The translations under genes were made by a program, and so were the position numbers. Below are positions 22,561-34,700 of a stretch of DNA of 64,000 nucleotides, one piece after another (positions within the stretch are counted from its first letter, which is position 1; each line of letters opens with the position of its first letter). The stretch covers positions 36,700,401-36,764,400 of the forward strand of contig NC_084606.1 of the NCBI RefSeq assembly GCF_033807715.1, in the 5' to 3' direction. The notes under the pieces are model-generated. The model was not told where the DNA came from. It did no database searches and saw only the letters and a list, made by a program, of their open reading frames with translations. This DNA is from Cololabis saira (lineage: Eukaryota; Chordata; Actinopteri; Beloniformes; Belonidae).

Positions 22561-23046
22561 CAGGTTTCTCTCTTTACCTCTTTACTGTCACATCCACTCC
22601 AGCTCTATACCTGCATCACTCACCTGCCAGTTCCAGCTCCTCATGTCACTATGGTTTCTCCCGTCTTCCAAACCTGCTCCACATCTGCAATCAGCCCTGG
22701 GCTGCTACTTAAGCACTCCACTCCCAGCCAGTCACTGCCAGATTGTTCCTGTGACTTTCCAGCGGTTTTCCCTGGACTGATCACCTGTTGCCGACCCTGC
22801 CTGTCTCCGACCTATTCACCTGTCTTCGTCCTGGTGATCACCTCAGCCTTCTGTCTCCGACCATGAATTCTGCCTGAGCGTCTCTGGTTTCTGTTTGCCT
22901 AGTGCCTGGACTACCTGGCGATTCCTCTGACTGACCGGCGTTTCACTTCCTGTGTTCCAGCTTCCAGATTTACTCAGCGCTCACACCAGGTTTCTGGTAT
23001 TCGCCATTCTGACTCTGGTGCTAAAATAGCAGAAACATTAAACGAA
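22561..23046 (-). repeat. Repeat associated with the lectin gene 5' flank
   Basis: Reverse complement of about 37610-37835 and 58090-58560 (shared AGCAGCCCAGGGTTGAT and GGTGATCAGTCC). It resembles a dispersed retroelement non-coding region but has no ORF or clear borders. It lies at equivalent distance upstream of each lectin gene and so was duplicated with it. Confidence 0.7.
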
Positions 23047-23051
23047 GATTA

Positions 23052-23531
23052 GGGTGCTTTCAGACCTGTGGCCCGTTTGTTTTGTTCCGATTCAGGGGCT
23101 AAATCGATACAGTTGTTTCGTTTTTCGTTTGTGGCGTTTGTGTTCACAAGGCAACCGTCTGTAGTGGTTCAAAGCTGTTAACAAATGCCATGCGCGAACC
23201 AACTGTTCTCTCATTGGTCAGAAATGAACGCGGAAGGAGTTTCCTCTTCCGTGCCCCGGGAAAAACAACAACTATGGAGCATCGTAAGCACAATTATGAG
23301 TGAGTTGTGTCGGTTGCTGTGTCGATTTTGTTCTCACTGCAAACGAACCGCTCCAGGTCTGGAATGGAAGGGAGCAGAGACCACCTCTCCTAGACGATCT
23401 CGGCTTGCTTGGTTTGTCCTGCATCCGAGCGTGATTGCTGTGTTCACATAAACTAAACAAACTGATCTTTAGGGGGAAACGCTCCCTGTTTTGGAACAAC
23501 TGCTCCAAATGGGACAGGTGTGAAAGCACCC
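23052..23531. mobile_element. PIF/Harbinger-type MITE
   Basis: A 480-bp element with inverted ends GGGTGCTTTCAGACCTGT and ACAGGTGTGAAAGCACCC, flanked by TTA at 23049-23051 and 23532-23534. The 3-base TTA target duplication is typical of PIF/Harbinger. The open frames inside are not recognisable. Confidence 0.85.
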
Positions 23532-23534
23532 TTA

Positions 23535-24375
23535 AGTACATCCTCTTCCAGAGTGATGCTGAGGAACTAATTCATGCATTTGTATCTTCTAGACTAGATT
23601 ACTGTAATGTGTTATTAGCAAGATGTCCAAGTAATTCTCTGAATATCCTCCAGCTGATCCAAAATGCAGCAGCGTGAATGCTGACAGGAATCAGCAAGAG
23701 AGACCACGTCTCTCCTGTGTTAGCTTTGCTCCGTTGGCTACCCGTAAAACTTAGAATTACCTTATGTTCCTAACAGAGTTCTCTGTTCTCAGAGTGCAGG
23801 TTTACTCGTAGTTCCTAGAGTATCCAAATGTAGATCTGAAGGACAGACCTTTTGCTGTCGGGAACCATTACTATGGAACCAACTTCCAATCTGGGTTAAG
23901 GAGGCTGACCCCACCTCCAACTTTAAAACCAATCTTAAAATGTTTCTGTTTAGTTTACACCTCTACTTAGTGTAATCTGTAGTGTGTTAGGGCCAGTTGT
24001 CATAGCTGCAGCTACAATACCAGACTAGAGCAGCTGGTCTGAAACAGAGCTTCGTGGTAGATATGCTGCTATAGAGCTACGCTGCAGAGGGACATGATCC
24101 ACTGAGCGGTGCCCATCCCCCTTCCTTCTCTTTCATTTCTCAGTTATTAATTATAAGTATTTCAAAACCATCATTGTTGTCCATTGCTCTTGTAGTTTGT
24201 TTTTCTGATCCCCCCCCCTTTTTCCTCTTATGTGCATGTTTGCAGGCCAGAGCTTCAGGAGCTGCGCGCTAACCTGCAGTCCCCCCCTCTGATCATCCCG
24301 CTGCTGCTTCCACCTGTCTGTATAGATGTCTGGTAGATGCTTGCAAACATCCTGACCCCTCCCAACATACAACAA
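23535..24375 (+). pseudogene. L2 LINE RT C-terminus and 3' UTR fragment
   Basis: Plus-strand translation gives LIHAFVSSRLDYCNVLLA and NILQLIQNAAA, then a stop where the intact L2 has Arg. A deletion (CCCGTAAAACTTAGAATTAC then CTTATGTTCC) removes part of the RT C-terminus. The 3' UTR follows, with GAGCTTCAGGAGCTGC near 24250. Dead copy of the 31749-35624 family. Confidence 0.85.
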
Positions 24376-24690
24376 AAAATGTCCTCATTTTAGGAGGCTT
24401 TAACATTCATGTGGCGATTGAAAACAACTCTTTCCTTGAGCTCCACGTCAGACTCCTGTTAAATTTCTGTAGCGCCCTTGAATTAGCTTAAGAATAGGAT
24501 GAATAAATAAGAAATAAAAACAACGAAAAATTTGGACGAGAAGGGATTCGCTCAGGAGGAAAAGGAAATTAAGCAGCAATCTGGTTTACAAAACACAAAC
24601 ACCTTGTTTTGATTTAAAAGGGTATTTACAGGATTTATTCTTCTTCTCAGTATAATTCTTTCTTTTATCTTTTATCACAATATCACAATA
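24376..24690 (+). pseudogene. L2-type endonuclease fragment and AT-rich sequence
   Basis: 24377-24485 translates to LILGGFNIHV, a degenerate GDFNIH endonuclease motif with Gly for the catalytic Asp, ending in a stop. The remainder to 24690 is AT-rich with no recognised content. Confidence 0.6.
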
Positions 24691-24697
24691 TCAATAC

Positions 24698-24744
<47 letters not shown>
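24691..24744. repeat. (AAT)n microsatellite
   Basis: Run of AATAATAAT repeats. It is the insertion site of the next element, and TAATAATAAT resumes at 26031 on its far side. Confidence 0.9.
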
Positions 24745-26037
24745 TAAAGCTGCAAGCAGCGATGAACGGGCCCTCGCAATCATGGCCACCGTCCCCCATA
24801 AGCATATCAGACATGACACCACCCACGAATTCCTATGTCAAATCAGTCAAGTTATAGCAGAAAATAGGGACAACCAATCAGAAGAAGGGGCGGGGCTAAT
24901 TCAGTCCAATGAAGGTCAAGGACTCAATACATAGTCCGATTACACCACCCACGACTCTCTATGTCAAACTATTCAAAAGTTATGGCAGAGAAAAGTATTC
25001 TAGGGGGCGCTGTTGAGCCGTTAGGCCACGCCCATTCATGCAAACCATGAAATATCCAATTTATCTCCAGGCCTGGCTTGCGTTCAAAATTTGGTGACTT
25101 TTGGGGAACTATCAAATATGGACCAATCAGATGATGGGGGGGGTCCGCTTTTTGACCTCTAGCGTCGCCACGGTAACACTTTTGAAAGAGAAAAGTAATG
25201 TGCGTAGTCACAGAATGGAGACGCATATTTTGATGTATAACACACCTGGGTGCACGTTACGGTTCAGGCTGTATTAACTGCCGAAGGAATGGCATAAATT
25301 GCTCCAAAATTACGCAATTAATTCAGAATGTTCAAAATGGCCAACTTCCTGTTCACTTTCGGCCATGGTGCAAAAGACTTTTCTTTAAGTTGCGACATGA
25401 TACAGGTGTGTACTGATTTTCGTTCATGTACGTCAAACCGTAATGTGGGGCTTGAGGCACAAAGTTTTTTCTGTCTGAACCAATCAGATGAAGGGTGGGC
25501 ACGCTTTTTGGCGTCTAGCGTCGCCACGGTAACACTTTTGAAAGAGAAAGTAATGCGTGTTGTCGCAGGATGGAGACGCACATTTTGATGTATAAAACAC
25601 CTGGGTGCACGTTACGGTTCGGGCCGTATTAATTGCCGAAGGAATGTCATAAATTGCGCCAAAATTACACAATGAATTCAAAATAGCAGACTTCCTGTTC
25701 GGTTTCGGCCATGGTGCCAAGAGACTTTTCTTTACGTTGTGCCATGATACAGGTGTGTACCGATTTTCGTGCATGTACGTCAAACCGTATTGTGGGGCTT
25801 GAGGCACAAAGTTTTCAAGGGGGCGCTGTTGAGCCATTTTGCCACACCCATTAATGCAAACCATTAAATATCAAATTTTTCGTCAGGCCTGACTTCCATG
25901 CAAAATTTGGTGACTTTTTGGGCACGTTTAGGGGGGCAAAAAGGCCATCCTTTCGTCAGAAGAAAGAAAAAAGAAAGAAAAAAAATTCCTACAGATACAA
26001 TAGGGCCTTCGCACTGTAAGTGCTCGGGCCCTAATAA
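24745..26037. mobile_element. 1.3-kb dispersed non-coding element, best copy of its family here
   Basis: Bounded by AAAGCTGCAAGCAGCGATGA at the left and GCACTGTAAGTGCTCGGGCC at the right. Both ends recur together at 51948-52225, where only 278 bp remains between them, so the ends define a mobile unit. Internally there is a direct repeat of about 356 bp (TATTTTGATGTATAACACACC near 25226 and its match near 25582). No ORF has recognisable domains. Partial copies lie at 716-930, 12188-12665 and 17323-17505. Superfamily not established. Confidence 0.75.
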
Positions 26038-26058
26038 TAATAATACCATAAAAAGGTT

Positions 26059-26355
26059 AATAAATACAAAAAAATAAATAAATAAACCTTTCTGTTTAGA
26101 AGTCCACCTGTCAGATAAATGTCTATTTTTATATTAATTTAAGTCTAATATTAATAGTTACATTTATTTCTATTTATCCCTATGTATCCCTATTTTATTT
26201 ATTATAGAAAAATCATAAAAAAATTATAATACATTTATAATAAATACATTTATAAAAATGTATTATTATTTTTATTTAAAAAAATCAAATTAATAAATAC
26301 AAAAAAATAAATAAATAAACGTTTCTATTTAGAAGTCCACCTGTCAGATAAATGG
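26059..26355. repeat. Tandem duplication of about 232 bp
   Basis: AGAAGTCCACCTGTCAGATA occurs at about 26099 and again at about 26331, each preceded by AAATACAAAAAAATAAATAA. The interval is AT-rich with no ORF. Confidence 0.75.
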
Positions 26356-27350
26356 TATTGCTTCGTTTGTTGCCTCAAGCGTCGGATCTACAAGGGCCCT
26401 GAAAACTGCTGCGGAGATGGATGAAAGGGTCCGTCCGTCTGCGTCGAGCATGAATGGGCCTTCATTAGTGACCTTTCCCCCCCTCCCACCTGCCCTTGTG
26501 TTTATCTGATAAGAGCGGGCTGCACACTTCAAAAGGCTAAGATGAGTGCCTACTTCATCCCGGACCTAAGAGGGTCTAAGAGGAAGCCCGGTTCTGTTCA
26601 GACATGTCCGCTCATTCTTTTCTCATCTTTAAACCCATTTCAGTGAGACGGTAACGAACTGTGTAGAGAACATGTTACATCGTATCTGAGGCACAAAATG
26701 TAACATTTACTTTGACCCTCGCGGGAACACGCTTCCCGTGGGGGGGGAATGTCGACGTCAAACGGTGGTAAAGGTTTCTGTGGGAGGTGCTGCGTCAGGT
26801 CCTGCATCACTTCAGTCCAAGTCCAGAGCCACTTCTCACCCCTGAGCTGACATGCAAACCTCTGAATAGCATGCAAACTAAGCGAGGCTCCGTTTCTGTG
26901 TTGCAGGAGTGGGAGCAGAAGAGCGGCACATAAACCGTCCGGAGGCCTCTCATCAGTCCGACTTTCACTTGTTTTTCTGCTGCAGAAACTGTGTATATAT
27001 TTATTTAAAACTGTTACAGTCCAAGGAGCCCAGAACAGCACTCACATGCGCTAAAGGCCGTATCCTGTAAGCAGATTTAAACCTGGGAGCTTCTGAGCGT
27101 GCTTCAGTGTGCTACGTTGTGTCTCGTCTGCTTTTTTAGTTCCTCTCTCTCAAAATCACATCCAGCGGTTTGAGTTTCAAAGATTCCAGTCCAAGTATTT
27201 ATTTGTAAATGTTTCAAGGAAATGCTGACTTCCCTTTGTTTATTTATGTTGATATATTTAAAGTATTTTTGTAGAAATTGTGGCTCTTCACACAAACCCA
27301 GCTCCTGCAGGAAAAACACAAGGAACAGGAAACACAAACTAGCCGGCAAC
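26356..27350. other. Apparently unique interval, no supported gene
   Basis: One of the few stretches with no recognised repeat. The longest open frame (26640-27041, minus, 133 codons) has no known motif and no paralogue in the window. A plus-strand acceptor-like TCTGTGTTGCAG followed by EWEQKSGT-stop near 26905 is suggestive but unsupported. Confidence 0.4.
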
Positions 27351-27356
27351 CAACCA

Positions 27357-28340
27357 GAAGGCAAGGCAAGTTTTATTTGTATAGCACAATTCAACACAAG
27401 ATAATTCAAAGTACTTTACATCAACATTAAAAGTGGCAAGACACAATTGACCAGTAAATAACAAATACAATGAAATAAAATGATAAGAAAAGACGTAAAA
27501 TAATAAAAAGCACAAGTTGTTAAAAAGTAAGGGCAGTAGAGTACAGCAGGTACATCTCATTCTTCTAATGGCACGAATTATGTTTATATACGGTCAAAAA
27601 GTACAAAGACCGGGTCAAATACAGTATTACAAAAGTAATCTGTAACAATTCATACGGTGAATTAAACCAATTTGACAATTCTACGTCACAATGCCTGCAT
27701 TCAGGGCTTATCCATCACTAGTGTTACTTTGTGCGGTTTTCACAAATCATAAGTATTTAATTTAAGAGTATGCTTCAGTAAACAGTACACAATTAACCAG
27801 TATTACAAATACAATGAAATAAAATGATAAGATAAGAGGTAAAATAATAAAAAGCACAAGTTGTTAAAAAGTAAGGGCAGTCTTGTTCTTGGGACACACA
27901 ACAAACCAGATCCAGATGAAGCTCAGGGGTCTGGGAGCTTCATAGGAACTAACAGATCCAGATGAAGCTCAGGGGTCTGGGAGCTTCATAGGAACTAACA
28001 GATCCAGATGAACCTCAGGGGTCTGGGAGCTTCATAGGAACTAACAGATCCAGATGAACCTCAGGGGTCTGGGAGCTTCATAGGAACTAACAGATCCAGA
28101 TGAACCTCAGGGGTCTGGGAGCTTCATAGGAACTAACAGATCCAGCATGTATTTTGGTCCAAGACCATTCAGGTCTTTGTAGACCAGCAGGAAGATTTTA
28201 AACTCTATCCTTTGACTCACTGGAAGCCAGTGTAGTGACTTCATGATGGTGTAATATGGTCCAGTTTCTGGTGTAATATGGTCCAGTTTCCTGGTGTTTG
28301 TAAGGACTGTGGCAGCAGCGTTCTGGATCACAAGAAGCAC
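27357..28340 (-). pseudogene. Second L2-clade LINE family, 3' fragment with internal minisatellite
   Basis: Minus-strand RT C-terminus at 28364-28107 reads IQNAAATVLTNTRKLDHITP, MKSLHWLPVSQRIEFK and LVYKDLNGLGPKYMLDLL, followed by a 46-bp minisatellite (27925-28145, AGATCCAGATGAACCTCAGG units). The 3' UTR ends in CAAGG repeats at 27357. The vertebrate L2/CR1 C-terminal motif is clear, but the family differs from that at 31749. The 3' UTR contains an internal duplication (27475-27530 and 27815-27870). A shorter relative lies at 58629-59343. Confidence 0.8.
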
Positions 28341-28379
28341 AATTACTGCAGACTGGCAGGACAACCCGACAACTGGGGG

Positions 28380-29112
28380 GGTTCAGGTATGTGGGGAGTG
28401 TTGAACCCGCGCAGCATCGTCTTTGGGAGTCCTCCAGAAAACACCAGTATCGTGATAGTCAGACTCAGCTGTGTAGAAGACGGGAACTGAGTGGAGAACA
28501 CGTCACCGACATTTTCATTTTCCCTGGAAACAAAATAAACAAAGATGCAAATGCAAGATTCACAAATAAACACATTCAAATGGAAAAGCAGAGGGTTTGT
28601 CAGCTGAGGAGTGAGCACTCCCCGACCCGGAGGAAAATCAGGACTTCTGTTTTGAAAATATCTTTCAAAGGACCAGAAATGTCCTATTTTAAACTACACA
28701 GCACACACTCATTTATACTGTCCGTGTGCAGACACCTACACATGTTAATCTAACAAACCTATGCAGCGTCTGGCCAGCGCTGCTCTCTCGTACGGCCGTT
28801 TCTGCTCGGAATATGTGAAGGAAAGGTACTCTCAAGGGCCTGCGGTACGGAGCACAGATTAGACGGACATCTTTCAAGTCATTTTTATTCACACAAATTC
28901 AATCCAGTAGCTCAAGCACGGACGGTGTTGGGCCACAATTCTATGTGAACATGGGAAGCCTTAACTTCAACTTTAGGCCCAGCTCTGAGGCCTCACTCTG
29001 AGACCAGCCTTCATTTCCTTACAAGCTGACCGCATGGTTTGGAACAAAGGAACCATCATAATGTCTCAAAGTCCAAGAAGGATTTGCATTGACTGTCCTT
29101 CAGTGATAAGGA
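28380..29112. other. Non-coding interval left of a hAT element
   Basis: No ORF with recognisable content. It is continuous in sequence with 31266 onwards if the hAT element (29121-31257) and one 8-base duplication are removed. Confidence 0.5.
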
Positions 29113-29120
29113 ATAGCCGC

Positions 29121-31257
29121 TAGGGATGTCCCGATACCATTTTTTTCACACCGAGTACGAGTATTTTAATTTGTGTACTCGCTGATACCGAGTACCGATC
29201 CCATACTTCTACCACAAAAATAACTAGGCTAAAAATGCTATGAAAAATGCAATGAATTGGAAGACAGGTTTTATTTGCAACATATATTCAATTTTAAACA
29301 AAACTCGACCAGCTAGGCTACATTGAGCTGTTACTTTTCTTTTATCCTTTTTATCCACATACGCGTCAATCTCATGACATCACTGAGTGATTCTTTGGGA
29401 AAAATGTTTGTTTTTGCATGTTTTGTCACATTTACACAGACTCAAACACACACAGAGTTTCTATGAGTTCATGTTTGTTCTAGTTCTGCCTGGTTAAAAT
29501 AGAAAAGTACAAAGGCATGACATTTTGTGCTACTTGTGCTTAATTAATTTTTTTTATTCTGTTATTATTTATTAAAGTACTTGAATTTACTTTAAGATTA
29601 ATTTAATTTAATTTAGCTATTCTTTATTTTTTATTTATTTTATTGATTTAATTTCCCTGAAGATGATTATTTTGTACTTTTGTCTGTTTGAATGGTTGTG
29701 TTAAAAAAATAAATCAGACGTTACTCAACAGTTACTCAGTACTTGAGTAGTTTTTTCACCAAGTACTTTTTTACTTTTACTCAAGTAATTATTTGGATGA
29801 CTACTTTTTACTTCTACTTGAGTCATATTATTCTGAAGTATCAGTACTTTTACTTGAGTACAATTTTTGGCTACTCTACCCAGCTCTGGAAACAACATAA
29901 ACAATCAAATAGAATTTAAAAAACAGGCTAAATGAAATAATGTTACACACTCTTGTACAGTAGGTGGCGGTATGCACCTTAAAGTTGGTTGCGATCCTCC
30001 AATAAAACAGAGGAGAAGAAGAAGAAGAAGAATTCAATTCAATTCAATTCAATTTTATTTATATAGCGTCTAATACAACAGAGTTGTCTCTAGACGCTTT
30101 ACAGAGACCCATACCCAGAACATGACCCCCGAGCAGTTATTACATAAACAATGGCAGGTAAAAACTCCCCTAGTGGGAGAAAAACCTTAAGCCAAACAGT
30201 GGCAAGGAAAAACTCCCCTTTAGGAGGGAAGAAACCTTGAGCAGGACCAGGCTCATAAGGGGGGACCCTCCTGCCGAGGGCCAGACTGGTGGGTCAGGGA
30301 CGGCAACAGCACAGCAGGCAGGTGGAAGCAGCAACGGGATGACCAGGGGTGGGGACCGCAGGCCAGCACGCAGCTCCCGAAGCTCCGGCCCAATCAGCAA
30401 GTCCCAGGTTGGGGTGCAGGGTCAGGGAAAGACTTGTGCTCCGTAATGCAAGCTACAAGCCACCCACGACCACCTGCAGGACAAAAGAGAGAAAAGGGAG
30501 GAGAAGGGGGGGCCAGCAACGGGATGACCAGGGGTGGGGACCGCAGGCCAGCACGCAGCTCCCGAAGCTCCGGCCCAATCAGCAAGTCCCAGGTTGGGGT
30601 GCAGGGTCGGGGAAAGACTTGTGCTCCGTAATGCAAGCTACAAGCCACCCACGACCACCTGCAGGACAAAAGAGAGAAAAGGGAGGAGAAGGGGGGGCCA
30701 GCAACGGGATGACCAGGGGTGGGGACCGCAGGCCAGCATGCAGCTCCCGAAGCTCCGGCCCAATCAGCAAGTCACAGGTTGGGGTGCAGGGTCGGGGAAA
30801 GACTTGTGCTCCGTAATGCAAGCTACAAGCCACCCACAACCACCTGCAGGTTCCGGTGTCCGGCAAAGGATGCTGAAGAAGAAGAAGAAGAAGAAGCTAA
30901 CGCTGCTAACGGCTAACCGGAATGTAACAATGGGATTGTTTATGTTGTACTTTGAGTTACGTGGAATGTTTAATAAAGTTCCCTGTTAGTAAGGTTTGTC
31001 CAGTTTGTATAATTAAGGAAGATAGAATTTACTGAAACCTGGAACAGCTGGCTACAGTCACAGAGCTGCTGCTCAGCCAGGCTGCAGACTGACCCGGGGA
31101 GCCGCGGGGCGGCTCAACATCTCCCCCTAGCGGCGCTAACCAGTAACTACAAGTATCGGTGCGTGGTATAGGAAGATTTTTGCGAGTACGAGTACGAGTA
31201 TATGAGGGCAGTATTGGCCCCGATACCGATACCAGTATCAGTATCGGGGCATCCCTA
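29121..31257. mobile_element. hAT element with 8-bp target duplication
   Basis: Termini TAGGGATGTCCCGATACC and, inverted, TAGGGATGCCCCGATACT; flanks ATAGCCGC (29113-29120) and ATAGCCGT (31258-31265). The element is 2,137 bp but contains an L2 tail at 30031-30874. CGAGTACGAGTA repeats sit near both ends. No transposase ORF is seen. Confidence 0.88.
30031..30874 (-). mobile_element. L2 3' UTR insertion with a 185-bp VNTR
   Basis: Begins with (AATTC)n, the L2 tail, and extends only through the 3' UTR, so it is a 5'-truncated L2 copy. It is flanked by (AAG)n on both sides (30014-30030 and 30876-30896), the probable target duplication. The UTR contains three tandem copies of a unit of about 185 bp (CAGCAACGGGATGACCAGGG starts near 30330, 30519 and 30701). 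The full L2 at 31749 has two. Confidence 0.85.
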
Positions 31258-31748
31258 ATAGCCGTCTCATTAGGAATGGACCCCAAACCGCAGGAGGGGC
31301 TGCATTCACAGCCTGAGCCAGCTATAAAGAGAAAGCTCCCCCCTTTCTCTTTTCTCTTCTCTCCATTTTCTTGCGCCCAGGGTCTCTCCCTCAGACCTGT
31401 CCACCTCGGACCTGTCCACGGTCCCATGGAGTGCTCTGTGAGCCATGAAGAAGGCCACAACTCCTATTTTAGCATGAAGAGCTACTAGCTATGGGCTGAG
31501 CTCCTTCATGATTGTGACCAAAGAAGCGTCCTTCTGCAGCACTGCAATGAGTGACTCACGAATGTTCCGAGCCGCAGATGAGCGGAAGAGGGACCCTTGC
31601 ATGCCTCGACGTGAACGCCTTTGGACCGACCTGGAGCTGAAGGAGGACCAGCTGCTGTACCCATAATGCACCACTCATCCACACTGAGATGAGGAGAGCA
31701 GGAGAGAGAGAGCTGCTCTTTATCAGGATCACCTGCGGAGCGTAACCA
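31258..31748 (+). other. Segment with TATA-like promoter and 39-codon ORF, shared three times
   Basis: Contains AGCTATAAAGAGAAAGC (about 31321), a strong TATA-like string followed by a pyrimidine-rich leader. An ORF at 31547-31666 (plus) reads MFRAADERKRDPCMPRRERL near its start and ends in TAA. Part of the segment recurs at 8516-8660 and 53460-53620. It may be a captured promoter/exon or an LTR. I do not recognise the protein. Confidence 0.4.
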
Positions 31749-34700
31749 ATTCAATTCAATTCAATTCAATTCAATTTTATTTATATAGCGTCTAATACAA
31801 CAGAGTTGTCTCTAGACGCTTTACAGAGACCCATACCCAGAACATGACCCCCGAGCAGTTATTACATAAACAATGGCAGGTAAAAACTCCGCTGGTGGGA
31901 GAAAAACCTTAAGCCAAACAGTGGCAAGGAAAAACTCCCCTTTAGGAGGGAAGAAACCTTGAGCAGGACCAGGCTCATCAGGGGGAACCCTCCTGCCGAG
32001 GGCCAGACTGGTGGGTCAGGGACGGCAACAGCACAGCAGGCAGGTGGAAGCAGCAACGGGATGACCGGGGGTGGGGACCGCAGGCCAGCACGCAGCTCCC
32101 GAAGCGCCGGCCCAATCAGCAAGTCCCAGGTTGGGGTGCAGGGTCAGGAAAAGACTTGTGCTCCGTAATGCAAGCTACAGCCACCCACGACCACCTGCAG
32201 GACAAAAGAGAGAAAAGGGAGGAGAAGGGGGGGCCAGCAACGGGATGACCAGGGGGTGGGGACCGCAGGCCAGCACGCAGCTCCCGAAGCTCCGGCCCAA
32301 TCAGCAAGTCCCAGGTTGGGGTGCAGGGTCGGGGAAAGACTTGTGCTCCGTAATGCAAGCTACAAGCCACCCACGACCACCTGCAGGTTCCGGTGTCCGG
32401 CAAAGGATGCTGCAACATGGACAAAAGAGAGAAAAGGGAGGAGAAGGGGGGGCCAGCACAAGAAACTACAGGAGCGACTCTGACACACTAAAGTTTACAC
32501 TACCTAGAGATTTACCAACACCAGCTAGAGGTTTACTAAACACTAACTATAGGCTTTACTAAACAGAAATGTTTTAAGTTTAGTTTTAAAGGTGGAGGTG
32601 GTGTCAGCCCCCTTAACCCAGATTGGAAGTTGGTTCCATAGTAGTGGTGCCTGATAGCAGAACGCCTGCCCTCCAAATCTACATTTAGATACTCTAGGAA
32701 CTACGAGTAAACCTGCACTCTGAGAACGGAGAGCTCTGACAGGAACATAAGGCACTATCAGGTCTTGCAAATAATGCAGAGCTAAGCCGTTTTGGGCTTT
32801 ATACGCAAGTAATAAAATTTTAAATTGGATTCTGAATTTTACGGGTAACCAATGGAGCGACGCTAACACTGGAGAGACGTGGTCTCTCCTGCTGATTCCT
32901 GTCAGCACTCGTGCGGCTGCATTCTGGATCAGCTGGAGCCTATTCAGCAAATTACTTGGACATCCTGCTAACAACACATTACAGTAATCTAGTCTAGAAG
33001 ATGACGCATGAACTAGTTTTTCTGCATCACTCTGCGAGAGGATTTTCCTAATCTTTGCAATATTACGGAGATGGAAAAAGGCTATTTTACAAACCTGATT
33101 GACATATGGTTTAAACGACGAATCCTGATCGAAAATAACACCAAGGTTTCTCACAGTTGCACTGGAAGCCATCGCAACACCATCTAATCCCTTCCTAAGA
33201 TGCTCTGGACCAAGAATGATAACCTCTGTTTTATCTGAATTTAGAAGCAAGAAATTTCTGGACATCCAGTCCTTGATGTCCCTAAGACATGCCTGAAGTT
33301 TAACTAACGGTTCTGTTTCATCCGGCTTCATAGACAAGTAGAGCTGCGTATCATCAGCATAACAATGAAAGTGTATGCCGTGATTCTGGATTATACTTCC
33401 CAATGGCTGCATGTATAAACTGAACAAGATTGGCCCTAGCACTGAACCCTGCGGAACACCATAACAGACCCTTGACTGTTCTGAAGAAACCTCTTGTACA
33501 TGAACAAACTGGAACCTGTCAGATAGATATGATTTAAACCAACATAGAGCTGTCCCTTTAATCCCAACAACATGCTCTAACCTGTGCAGTAAAATGCCAT
33601 GATCAACAGTGTCAAAAGCAGCACTGAGGTCCAGTAGAACCAGTATGGAAACTAATCCCTTATCTGAGGCCATAAGGAGGTCATTCGTGACTCGAACCAG
33701 TGCTGTCTCTGTGGTATGATGCATTCTGAACCCTGACTGAAAGACTTCAAACAGATCATTTCTATACAAATAGTCACATAACTGGCTTGAAACTGCCTTT
33801 TCCAGAATTTTAGATACAAATGGAAGGTTGGAAATTGGTCTATAATTAGCTAAGGTGTCTGGGTCAAGAGAAGGTTTTTTAAGTAAAGGTTTAATTACTG
33901 CGACTTTGAAAACCTGTGGTACATATCCTAAACTTAGGGATAGGTTAATTTGGTCCAGTATTGTCGTATCAATAAGAGAAAAAATATGTTTTAATAGTCG
34001 AGTCGGGATGGGGTCTAACATACATGTGGTTGACTTAGCTCTATTAACGAGTGAAGTCAGCTCAGGGAGGTCTATAGGATCAAGATAGTCTAGAGACAAG
34101 TCAGAGCCTAGGGAAGTCGCTAAAGCTGAAGAAACACCTACAACCGGCTGGTTGATTTCTTCTCTAATTCTCGTGATTTTACTGTTAAAGAAGCTCATAA
34201 AGTCTTCACTACTGAGAGCTGCAGGAATGCACGGCTCAACAGAGTTGTGACTCTTTGTCAGCCTGGCTACAGTGCTGAACAGAAAACGTGGGTTACTTTT
34301 ATTATCCTCTATCAACGTTGAATAATAAGCTGTTCTGGCTTTGCGAATGGCTTTTTTATATACTATTAGAATATCTTTCCATTCACGATAAGAGTCTACA
34401 GACCTACAAGAGTACCACTTCCTTTCCATCTTACACACGTTTTGTTTCAACATGCGGATATCTGAATTATACCAGGGAGTTAAGCTCCTGTGGCTAGAAA
34501 CCCTCCTTTTCAAAGGAGCAACTTCATCTAAAGCTGAATGCAACAAATCAGCAGTGTTACTAGCAAGGAAATCAACATCTGCAGAGGTAGAACCCAGGTC
34601 ACTGGCCTCGACTACATCACTATTTCGCACTGTCGTAAGATAAGCAATGGCCTCCCTAAATTTAACAATAACTTCATCAGACAAACATCTGCTAAAATAA

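Noticed and set aside
25328..25864. ORFs of 86-126 codons repeated at 12.3 kb and 25 kb
   Set aside because: They belong to the dispersed 1.3-kb element and occur on both strands; no recognisable domain.
26640..27041. 133-codon minus-strand ORF
   Set aside because: No domain, no splice support and no paralogue; plausible by chance.
30170..32562. Several ORFs of 65-163 codons with AGQHAAPEAP repeats
   Set aside because: They lie in the VNTR of L2 3' UTRs, and the same peptides appear at each repeat copy.
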